Part shown: positions 1-8,615 of the stretch, piece after piece
Position numbering within the stretch: position 1 is the stretch's first letter
Layout: each line of letters opens with the position of its first letter
Source of the DNA: Blattabacterium cuenoti
GTDB lineage: Bacteria > Bacteroidota > Bacteroidia > Flavobacteriales > Blattabacteriaceae
Direction: 5' to 3'
Length of the DNA stretch: 64,000 nucleotides
NCBI RefSeq assembly: GCF_014252035.1
Contig: NZ_CP059207.1
Location: 557,527 to 621,526, forward strand
Notes under the pieces: model-generated
Told to the model about the DNA's origin: nothing
Database searches by the model: none
What the model saw: the letters and a program-made list of their open reading frames with translations, nothing else
Position numbers and translations under genes: made by a program

Positions 1-503
1 TTTTTTTTATCATTCACAATGTGAAAAACTTCATCAACTAATTCTTTAGTTGCTATTTTTGGATCAAAAAATACTTCTTGTGATTTTTTTCTGATATATT
101 CGTAATTTTCCCTTTTAGGGAAACCGTCTCCAAAAGACTTTTCAAATAAACCAGAGCTTCCTGTTAAAACTAAAGAATGTACTAGATCTATTCTTTTTTT
201 AGCTATAATTAAAGCTATATGTCCTCCCAGAGAGTTGCCTATTAAAGTAGCCTTTTCAATTCCTATCTCTATTAAAAATTGAATAACATATTTAGATAAG
301 TTAGAAATATTTGTTAAAAATAGTGGCATATTATAAATAGGTAATGAAGGAATAATAACTTTGTAACCTTTTTTTGGAAAAAAATCTAATAAAGCTTTAA
401 AATTACTTAACCCACCCATCAATCCATGAAGTAATATTAAAGGATGACCTTCTCCTTTTTTTATATAAGGGAACTTTTTCTCTTTTTTAAAAAGATTAAA
501 CAT
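1..503 (-). CDS. Alpha/beta hydrolase, 3' end beyond the window
   Basis: About 167 codons are visible, from an ATG at 503 leftward off the window edge with no stop. The reading shows LLHGLMGG near the N-terminus (oxyanion-hole HG motif) and the nucleophile elbow GNSLGG about 90 residues in, both typical of alpha/beta-hydrolase fold esterases. The acid and catalytic His regions are probably outside the window or near its edge. It lies 22 bases after rnc on the same strand, so it is probably the last gene of the acpP-fabF-rnc unit. The substrate cannot be told from sequence. Confidence 0.8.
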   Translation of the reverse strand, partial: MFNLFKKEKKFPYIKKGEGHPLILLHGLMGGLSNFKALLDFFPKKGYKVIIPSLPIYNMPLFLTNISNLSKYVIQFLIEIGIEKATLIGNSLGGHIALIIAKKRIDLVHSLVLTGSSGLFEKSFGDGFPKRENYEYIRKKSQEVFFDPKIATKELVDEVFHIVNDKK

Positions 504-525
504 GAAGTTTTAATTTTACAATTTT

Positions 526-1260
526 TCATTTTTTTATATTTAACATATTATTATTAACACGAATATAAGCTGCTTTTGCAGCCATTTCTTCAGATTTTTT
601 TTTTGACCCACCTGTTCCTTCTGTTATTAATTGATATTCTGTAATTATAAGTTTTGATAAATAAATAATTTGATTTTTATCCTTATCTTCTTTTTCTATA
701 GAAGTTTGAAAATTGATAAGAATTTTATTTTTCTGAGCCCATTCGATCATCAAAACCTTATAACTAGAAATTTCATTTTGTAATTTTTCTATACTTATGT
801 GAGTTTTTATTATTTTATCTACAAAATGTTTACAATTATTATACCCCATATTTATATATATAAATCCTATTAAAACTTCAAGTGTATTACCCAAAATGTT
901 ATCTGATATAATATTTATTTCTAATAAAATATCTGTAAGAATTAATTTCTTATATAATTCATTCAAATTTTTTCTGCATACAATCTTAGATCGTATTTTA
1001 GTTAATTCTCCTTCTTTTTTTTCAGGTAGTTTTTCATATAAAAAATGTGATATTATAGTATTTAATACAGCATCTCCTAAGAATTCTAGCCTTTGAAAAT
1101 GAATAAAATTCATTTTGTTATTATTAACAACTACTTTTGTAGAAAAACTATAAATGAGAATCTCTTTTAAAAAATTTGTTTCTTTTAGTTGAAATCCTAA
1201 TATTTTACTTAATTTTTTTACCAAAATAGATAATTTTTCACTATTACTATTAGATAACAT
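526..1260 (-). CDS. rnc: Ribonuclease III
   Basis: Double-strand-specific endoribonuclease for rRNA precursor and mRNA processing. The protein is 244 aa: an N-terminal RNase III domain with the signature RLEFLGDAVL at residues 57-66, and a C-terminal double-stranded RNA-binding domain (about residues 165-244) containing GTGGSKKKSEEMAAKAA. The frame is open further upstream to an ATG at 1305, but the ATG at 1260 gives the usual family length and overlaps the fabF stop by only 11 bases, so it is preferred. The acpP-fabF-rnc order is common in bacteria. Confidence 0.95.
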   Translation of the reverse strand: MLSNSNSEKLSILVKKLSKILGFQLKETNFLKEILIYSFSTKVVVNNNKMNFIHFQRLEFLGDAVLNTIISHFLYEKLPEKKEGELTKIRSKIVCRKNLNELYKKLILTDILLEINIISDNILGNTLEVLIGFIYINMGYNNCKHFVDKIIKTHISIEKLQNEISSYKVLMIEWAQKNKILINFQTSIEKEDKDKNQIIYLSKLIITEYQLITEGTGGSKKKSEEMAAKAAYIRVNNNMLNIKK

Positions 1261-2509
1261 CGATTTTTTTAAATAAAATACAAACATTATGTCCTCCGAA
1301 TCCAAAAGTATTAGATATACTTATATTTACCTCTCTATTTATGGCTTTATTTCGAATAAAATTAATTTTTGAATCTATATTTTTATCTATATGAAATAAA
1401 TTGATCGTAGGTGGTATTTTTTTTTTTGTTAAAGTAAGTATGGTAGCTATTGCTTCTATTGCTCCGGCAGCACCTAATAAATGACCAGTCATCGATTTTG
1501 TAGAATTAATGAATATATTATAAATATTTTTATTAAATACTTTTTTAATAGCTTTGATTTCTGCAATATCTCCCAATTTTGTAGAAGTACCATGAGTATT
1601 AATATGATCAACATCTTCAGATCTAATTCCAGCATCTCTTATTGCTTCTTTCATTGCTAAAATAATACCTTTCCCTTCAGGATGTGGAGCAGTTACATGG
1701 TAAGCATCACCTGACATCCCTACTCCACCTATTTCTCCATATATTTTAGCTCCTCTTTTTATAGCATGGTTATATTCCTCAAGAACAAGACAACCGGCAC
1801 CTTCCCCTAAAACAAAACCATCTCTATCTTCATCAAAGGGACGAGATGCTGTTTTATAATCTTTATTTCTAGTAGATAAAGCATGTAAAGCATTAAAACC
1901 ACCTACACCACTTTCTGTAATAGCGGCCTCTGAACCTCCCGTTACAATGATATCCGCCTTACCTAAACATATTAGATGATAAGCATCTACAATTGCATTG
2001 GAAGAAGAAGCACATGCAGAAACAGTAGCATAATTTGGACCATGAATTCCATAATTCATTGAAATGAACCCTGCAGTAATATCTATAAGCATTTTGGGGA
2101 TAAAAAATGGACTAAATCTAGGATTTCTTCCCCTAGAAATATAATCTGAAATAGAATCTTCTAAGTTTAACAACCCACCTATTCCAGACCCCCATATTAC
2201 TCCAATTCTTTCTTTTTTTTCTTTCGAAAAATTAATTCCACTATTTTTAATAGCCTCTTCTGATGATATTATTCCATATTGCGCGCAAGGATCTAATTTA
2301 TTGATTTCTTTTCTATTAAAAAAAGTAATGGGATCATAGTTTTTTAATTCACAAGCAAATTTAGTTTTATATTTGCTAGTATCGAAATAAGTAATAGGAG
2401 CAGTCCCATTGATGCCATTAATAAGAGATGTCCAATATTCTTCTATATTATTTCCTATCGGAGTGATAGTACCAAGCCCAGTAACTACTACTCTTTTTAA
2501 TTTATTCAT
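1250..2509 (-). CDS. fabF: 3-oxoacyl-[ACP] synthase II (KAS II)
   Basis: Condensing enzyme that elongates fatty acyl-ACP with malonyl-ACP. The start at 2509 gives the typical N-terminus MNKLKRVVVTGLG; an in-frame ATG at 2521 would add four residues. The active-site Cys is C166 in TVSACASSS. The two catalytic His lie in NTHGTSTKLGD and KSMTGHLLGAAG, about residues 306 and 343. Length 419 aa is normal. It follows acpP by 23 bases and overlaps rnc by 11, making a tight acpP-fabF-rnc operon. All catalytic residues are intact, so fatty acid synthesis looks functional. Confidence 0.97.
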   Translation of the reverse strand: MNKLKRVVVTGLGTITPIGNNIEEYWTSLINGINGTAPITYFDTSKYKTKFACELKNYDPITFFNRKEINKLDPCAQYGIISSEEAIKNSGINFSKEKKERIGVIWGSGIGGLLNLEDSISDYISRGRNPRFSPFFIPKMLIDITAGFISMNYGIHGPNYATVSACASSSNAIVDAYHLICLGKADIIVTGGSEAAITESGVGGFNALHALSTRNKDYKTASRPFDEDRDGFVLGEGAGCLVLEEYNHAIKRGAKIYGEIGGVGMSGDAYHVTAPHPEGKGIILAMKEAIRDAGIRSEDVDHINTHGTSTKLGDIAEIKAIKKVFNKNIYNIFINSTKSMTGHLLGAAGAIEAIATILTLTKKKIPPTINLFHIDKNIDSKINFIRNKAINREVNISISNTFGFGGHNVCILFKKIDVI

Positions 2510-2532
2510 AGATCCATACAATCAGTCAATAA

Positions 2533-2796
2533 TTAAGATTTTTTATCTACATCTTTTTTCATGGATAAAATATCTTCGATAGCTTGTACCGCCTCTCCTA
2601 CTGTTGTAATTTTTTCTGCTTTTTCATCAGAAATACTAATGTTAAACTCTTTTTCAAATTCCATTATAAGTTCCACTATATCTAGTGAATCCGCACCTAA
2701 ATCATTGGTAAAACTAGCAGTGGGAGTGACATCGTTTTCTTCCACACTTAATTTTTCTACGATAATAGCATTAACTCTAGATTTTATATCAGACAT
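2533..2796 (-). CDS. acpP: Acyl carrier protein
   Basis: Carrier of growing acyl chains as thioesters on 4'-phosphopantetheine. The protein is 87 aa with the attachment motif DLGADSLD, the modified Ser being S37. It is acidic and helical as expected, with a short Lys/Asp-rich tail after the conserved domain. It heads the unit acpP-fabF-rnc-hydrolase. A Bacteroidota-type -7 box (TAATTTTG on this strand, 2826-2819) lies 22 bases upstream of its ATG. Confidence 0.97.
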   Translation of the reverse strand: MSDIKSRVNAIIVEKLSVEENDVTPTASFTNDLGADSLDIVELIMEFEKEFNISISDEKAEKITTVGEAVQAIEDILSMKKDVDKKS

Positions 2797-2818
2797 AGGT
2801 TATATTTTTTTTATCATA

Positions 2819-2826
2819 CAAAATTA
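2819..2826 (-). promoter_or_regulatory. Putative -7 box for the acpP operon
   Basis: TAATTTTG fits the Bacteroidota sigma-A -7 consensus TAnnTTTG and lies 22 bases upstream of the acpP ATG, implying a very short leader. No clear TTG -33 element is seen at the usual spacing. It shares an 89-base divergent region with a similar box for pckA. Confidence 0.45.
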
Positions 2827-2848
2827 GTAAACTTTTATAAATCATACA

Positions 2849-2856
2849 TACATTTG
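2849..2856 (+). promoter_or_regulatory. Putative -7 box for pckA
   Basis: TACATTTG fits the Bacteroidota consensus TAnnTTTG and ends 29 bases before the pckA ATG at 2886. No clear -33 TTG is visible. It is divergent from the acpP box 22 bases away. Confidence 0.45.
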
Positions 2857-2885
2857 TCTATTGTAGTAGAATAATAGAATATTAT

Positions 2886-4499
2886 ATGATGATCTCTCCT
2901 TCTTTTTCTTTAGAAAATTATGGAATTTTTAATTCTTTCAATAATTACCAACTAAATCCTTATGAATTGCAAAAAATTATCATCAATAAAAAAATGGGAG
3001 TAAAAACAAAATCCGGGGCATTGGCTATTAATTCTGGAATTTTTACCGGAAGGTCTCCAGATGATAGATTTATTGTAAAAGATCATATTACAAAAAATAA
3101 AATTTGGTGGGATAAAAAATTTAATATTCCATTTGATACAACTAACTTTGATAAATTATATCAAAATATAGTGAAATTCCTTTCAGGAAAAACTCTTTAT
3201 AGTAGAGATTCATATCTATGTTCTGATCAACGTTTTCAATTAAACATTCGTTCTATTAGTGAATATCCATGGTCTGATCTTTTTATATATAATTTATTTT
3301 TAAGATTTAAAAAATTCAACGACAATTATTTACAAGATTGGTTATTATTATGTTCTCCTGGTTTTGAATCAGATCCTAATAAACATGGAACACGAAAAAA
3401 AAATTTTTCTATATTGAATTTTTCCAAAAAAATAATATTAATTGGAGGTTCAGGTTATACAGGTGAAATAAAAAAATCTGTTTTTTCTGTTTTAAATTTC
3501 ATATTACCATACAAAAATGTATTCCCTATGCATTGCGCTGCAAATGTCGGAAAATATGAAAAAGATACAGCTTTATTTTTTGGATTATCTGGAACTGGAA
3601 AAACTACTATATCTAATGATGTTAATAGAAATTTAATAGGAGATGATGAGCATGGATGGACTGATGATGATATCATTTTTAATTTTGAAGGTGGATGTTA
3701 TGCAAAAATATTCGGAATTTCGAAAAAAAAAGAACCTATGATTTATAACGCAATAAGAAAAGGAGCAATGTTAGAAAATGTTATCTTGAAGAAAGATAGT
3801 AAAGAAATTGATTTTTATGATGATACTATTACTCAAAATATAAGAGTAAGTTATCCGATATATTTTATCAAAAATATTGAAAAAAAACTATCATCATCTA
3901 ATATCAAAAATATTTTTTTCCTTACTTATGATGCATTTGGAATATTACCGCCTATAGCTAAATTAAATAAAGAACAATCATCCTACTATTTTTTATTAGG
4001 ATATACTTCTAAAGTTGCTGGTACAGAATTAAATATAAAAAATCCAATAGCTACATTTTCTTCTTGTTTTGGTGCTCCATTTATGCCTCTACACCCCGTT
4101 CAATATACAAAAATGTTAATGAAAAAATTGAATAGTCATAATAATATATCAGTATGGATGGTAAATACAGGATTAATACCAGAGAATAATAATATAAATG
4201 GTAATATATCTTTTTCACGTGTCAAATTATATGATACTAGACGTATTATTCAAAATGTTTTGAATGATTCTTTATTCAAAGTTCCATATGAAATGGATCC
4301 TATTTTCAAGTTTCAAATACCAAAATACTGCCCAGGAGTTTCTAAAAAAATTTTAAATCCAAGTAAAATATGGAAATGCCAAAAAACGTATAAAAATAAG
4401 GTAAATATACTAATTAATAGATTCAATGATCATTTATCTATATACAAAAAATATATCACTACAGATATTTTATATGGATCACCAAATATAGATATATAA
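2886..4499 (+). CDS. pckA: Phosphoenolpyruvate carboxykinase (ATP)
   Basis: Converts oxaloacetate and ATP to PEP, CO2 and ADP, linking the TCA cycle to gluconeogenesis. The protein is 537 aa, the usual length for the ATP-dependent family. Visible motifs are GRSPDDRF near residue 57, the kinase-1a P-loop GLSGTGKTTIS near 232-242, the metal-binding GDDEHGW that follows, and a RVSYPIY region. There are two in-frame ATGs at 2886 and 2889. It is a single-gene unit: divergent from acpP and followed at once by a terminator-like hairpin. In a host-dependent symbiont it would let amino-acid carbon feed triose-phosphate synthesis. Confidence 0.96.
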   Translation: MMISPSFSLENYGIFNSFNNYQLNPYELQKIIINKKMGVKTKSGALAINSGIFTGRSPDDRFIVKDHITKNKIWWDKKFNIPFDTTNFDKLYQNIVKFLSGKTLYSRDSYLCSDQRFQLNIRSISEYPWSDLFIYNLFLRFKKFNDNYLQDWLLLCSPGFESDPNKHGTRKKNFSILNFSKKIILIGGSGYTGEIKKSVFSVLNFILPYKNVFPMHCAANVGKYEKDTALFFGLSGTGKTTISNDVNRNLIGDDEHGWTDDDIIFNFEGGCYAKIFGISKKKEPMIYNAIRKGAMLENVILKKDSKEIDFYDDTITQNIRVSYPIYFIKNIEKKLSSSNIKNIFFLTYDAFGILPPIAKLNKEQSSYYFLLGYTSKVAGTELNIKNPIATFSSCFGAPFMPLHPVQYTKMLMKKLNSHNNISVWMVNTGLIPENNNINGNISFSRVKLYDTRRIIQNVLNDSLFKVPYEMDPIFKFQIPKYCPGVSKKILNPSKIWKCQKTYKNKVNILINRFNDHLSIYKKYITTDILYGSPNIDI

Positions 4500-4500
4500 A

Positions 4501-4524
4501 AAAATATCTAAAGGTATTTTTTTT
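4501..4524 (+). terminator. Rho-independent terminator-like hairpin after pckA
   Basis: Arms AAAATATC and GGTATTTT (8 bp with one G-T pair) enclose a 4-base loop and run into eight T's, starting two bases after the pckA stop codon. Confidence 0.6.
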
Positions 4525-4764
4525 CATTTATAGTTTTTTCAAATTGATAATCAATTTATTTATATTTATTACTATTTTTATTTGATTAATTTATTAGTAA
4601 AACATATCAATATGTTGTACATATAATATTTAATTAATAATTTTTTAATAATAATCATTAAACTTTTTTATCAATTTTATCAAATTATTATTAATAGTTT
4701 ACATAAAAATTCCATAATTACAGTAATATAATACAAAGAATACTAAACAAATTTTTCTTATTTT
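4525..4764. other. Largest gene-free stretch in the window
   Basis: No ORF or recognisable RNA gene is seen between pckA and pdxA. It holds an 8+1+8 base palindrome AAATTGAT-A-ATCAATTT at 4541-4557 and a longer inverted repeat at 4597-4620. The rest is low-complexity A+T sequence. It presumably contains the pdxA promoter, but no TAnnTTTG box was found on the plus strand. Confidence 0.5.
4597..4620. repeat. Inverted repeat in the pckA-pdxA gap
   Basis: Arms GTAAAACATA and TATGTTGTAC (10 bp, one mismatch) enclose the loop TCAA. No T-run follows on either side, so it is not a standard terminator. It lies 145 bases upstream of pdxA. Confidence 0.45.
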
Positions 4765-5787
4765 ATGAAGAATTGTAAAAAAAAAATTAAAGTAGGAATT
4801 ACTACTGGTGACATCAATGGAATTGGAATGGAAATTTTCTTGAAAGTTTGTAGAAAAAAAAATATTTTAGATTTTTTTACACCAGTATTGTTCGGATCTA
4901 CTGAATTATGCTATTATTATCAAAAAATATTGAATATAAAAATCAGTAATATAAAGGAAGTTAAAAATTTTAAGGATATTACTGATTATAAAATTAATAT
5001 TTTTAATGTATGGGAAGAAAATATAAAATTTGAATCAATAAAAATAAATCCTGAATCTGGAAAATATTCTTTATTATCTTTAGAAAAAGCTGTAAATACT
5101 TTAAAAGAAGGAAAAATAGATGTTCTTGTTACATCTCCTGTAAATAAAAAATTTATGAACTTTCAATCCCCCTACTTTTTCGGACATACGGAATATTTAC
5201 AAAATATTCTGGGAGGAGAATCATTAATGATAATGATTCATGATTTATTAAAAATAGCTCTAGTAACTAATCATATTCCATTAAATAAAGTCAATTCAGA
5301 ATTGACTATAAATAAAATAATAAAATCAATTAAAATTTTATATGAATCTCTCATCATTGATTTTTCTATAAATAAACCTAAAATTGCCGTTTTAAATTTA
5401 AATCCTCATTCTGGAGATAATGGATTAATAGGAAATGAAGAAAAAAAAAAAATAAAACCAGCTATAGAAAATTTGTTTCAAAAAAAAGGATGGTTAATAT
5501 TTGGACCTTATTCTTCAGACGGATTTTTTGGAAATCAAAATTATCGTAATTTTGATGCTATTTTATCAATGTATCATGATCAAGGTTTAATTCCTTTTAA
5601 AACATTAACATTTAATGAAGGAGTTAATTTCACTGCAGGTTTACCTAACATACGAACTTCTCCAGATCATGGTGTAGCATATGATATTGCAAAAAAAGGA
5701 ATAGCTAACGAAAAATCATTTGAGAAAGCTATTTTCAGTGCCATAAAAATATTCAATAATAGAAAAGAACATATAAAACTTTTATAA
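4765..5787 (+). CDS. pdxA: 4-hydroxythreonine-4-phosphate dehydrogenase
   Basis: NAD-dependent oxidation of 4-phosphohydroxy-L-threonine in DXP-dependent vitamin B6 synthesis; its product is condensed with DXP by PdxJ. The protein is 340 aa. Motifs include GITTGDINGIG at the N-terminus, the metal-ligand region GHTEYL near residue 139, MYHDQGLIPFK near 269 and RTSPDHGVAYDIA near the C-terminus, which carry the metal-binding His residues of the family. pdxJ (61898-62623) and pdxH (34915-35631) are also in this window, so three B6 enzymes are scattered over it. The stop overlaps the convergent atpC gene by 6 bases. Confidence 0.95.
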   Translation: MKNCKKKIKVGITTGDINGIGMEIFLKVCRKKNILDFFTPVLFGSTELCYYYQKILNIKISNIKEVKNFKDITDYKINIFNVWEENIKFESIKINPESGKYSLLSLEKAVNTLKEGKIDVLVTSPVNKKFMNFQSPYFFGHTEYLQNILGGESLMIMIHDLLKIALVTNHIPLNKVNSELTINKIIKSIKILYESLIIDFSINKPKIAVLNLNPHSGDNGLIGNEEKKKIKPAIENLFQKKGWLIFGPYSSDGFFGNQNYRNFDAILSMYHDQGLIPFKTLTFNEGVNFTAGLPNIRTSPDHGVAYDIAKKGIANEKSFEKAIFSAIKIFNNRKEHIKLL

Positions 5788-6021
5788 AATAACAATAACC
5801 TTATTTTTTTTTACTTGTAATAATCCTTCTTCTTTTATCTTTATTTTTTTATTCTCATTCATATTATTTATTAATAGTTTTAAAAATCCATTTTTTAATA
5901 TGGAAATGAAAGGAGCATGGTTTTTTAATATTTGAAAATAACCATTAAATCCAGGTGCTATGAGTGAATAAATATATCCTTGATATAAAACTCTTTTATT
6001 ATTTATAACTTTCACTTCCAT
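5782..6021 (-). CDS. atpC: ATP synthase F1 epsilon subunit (short form)
   Basis: Subunit of the F1 central stalk. The protein is only 79 aa and matches the N-terminal beta-sandwich domain (GYIYSLIAPGFNGYFQILKNHAP). The C-terminal helical hairpin of the roughly 135-aa proteobacterial epsilon, which inhibits the enzyme, is absent. Short epsilon subunits are usual in Bacteroidota as far as I recall, so this is probably ancestral. It lies 8 bases after atpD. In this phylum atpDC normally sit apart from the other ATP synthase genes, and none of those is in the window. Confidence 0.9.
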   Translation of the reverse strand: MEVKVINNKRVLYQGYIYSLIAPGFNGYFQILKNHAPFISILKNGFLKLLINNMNENKKIKIKEEGLLQVKKNKVIVIL

Positions 6022-6029
6022 AACAATAA

Positions 6030-7568
<1,539 letters not shown>

Positions 7569-7616
7569 TTAGAAAATGTTCACTTTTAACATTTATTTTA
7601 AGTAAAGTAAGTATTG

Positions 7617-8615
7617 ATGATTCATAATAATTATAAGTATCTTTACTATCATAAATGTATAGAGAATAAATATAAAATTTTGAAAATTTATTCATCAATT
7701 GATGAATTTTCCTCTTTTTCTCCTTGTGTTTTTACACTTGGAGTTTTTGATGGAGTTCATATTGGACATAAAAAAATAATTAAACATTTACTTCATAGAT
7801 CTTATAAAAAATATACTCCTGTTTTATTAACCTTTGATCCTCATCCAAGAAAAATATTAAATCCTAAAAAAAATTTATTGTATTTGAATACTTTATCTGA
7901 AAAAATAAAAAACTTAAGAAAAATAGGAATAAAACATTTAATTATTCAACCTTTTACATTAAAATTTTCAAAATTAAGTACTAAAGATTTTTTCAATATT
8001 TTGCAATTTAAAATTAAAGAAATAATTATTGGATATGATTCTCATATTGGTAGAAATAGATATGGTTCATATAATAAATTAAAAAAACTTTCTTATGTTT
8101 ATGGATTTAATATATATAAGATATATCCTTGTAAATTAAAAACTAAAATAATAAGTTCTACTAATATACGAAAATCTCTATTACTAGGAAATATAAAATA
8201 TGCCAATAAAGCTTTAGGTTATTTTTATACTATATCTGGATATGTTGTAAAGGGGAAAGGAATAGGAAAATCTATAATCAAATTTCCAACAGCTAATATT
8301 AAGATAGACTCACCAGAAAAACTGATCCCAAAAAATGGAGTATATGCAGTAAAAATAAATTACTTAAATAATATTTACAAAGGAATGTTAAATATAGGAT
8401 TTAATCCTACTATAAATAAAAAAAATAAAAAAATAAAAATAGAAGTGCATATTTTCAATTTTTCTAAAAATATTTATGGAAATAAAATAGATATATTTAT
8501 TATCAATATTATACGAAATGAAAAAAAATTTTCATCTATTCAAGAATTGAAAAAACAAATTCAAAAGGATGAAATAAATATTAAAAATTTTTTTTCTTAT
8601 GAAGAGAAAAATTGA
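7617..8615 (+). CDS. ribF: Bifunctional riboflavin kinase / FMN adenylyltransferase
   Basis: Makes FMN and then FAD from riboflavin. The protein is 332 aa from the ATG at 7617; the codon before it is TTG. The N-terminal adenylyltransferase domain carries GVFDGVHIGHKK near residues 42-53 with a HIGH-like motif and TFDPHPRK; the ISSTNIRKSLLLG region follows. The C-terminal kinase domain (about 190-330) shows GKGIGKSIIKFPTANI and PKNGVYAV. Its last 17 bases overlap the start of the downstream nuclease gene, so the two are co-translated or coupled. Confidence 0.95.
   Translation: MIHNNYKYLYYHKCIENKYKILKIYSSIDEFSSFSPCVFTLGVFDGVHIGHKKIIKHLLHRSYKKYTPVLLTFDPHPRKILNPKKNLLYLNTLSEKIKNLRKIGIKHLIIQPFTLKFSKLSTKDFFNILQFKIKEIIIGYDSHIGRNRYGSYNKLKKLSYVYGFNIYKIYPCKLKTKIISSTNIRKSLLLGNIKYANKALGYFYTISGYVVKGKGIGKSIIKFPTANIKIDSPEKLIPKNGVYAVKINYLNNIYKGMLNIGFNPTINKKNKKIKIEVHIFNFSKNIYGNKIDIFIINIIRNEKKFSSIQELKKQIQKDEINIKNFFSYEEKN

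Noticed and set aside
1096..1116. 9-bp hairpin inside rnc
   Set aside because: Stems of this size are common in A+T-rich coding sequence.
5782..6021. Truncated atpC
   Set aside because: Short epsilon subunits are usual in Bacteroidota; the reading frame and N-terminal domain are intact.
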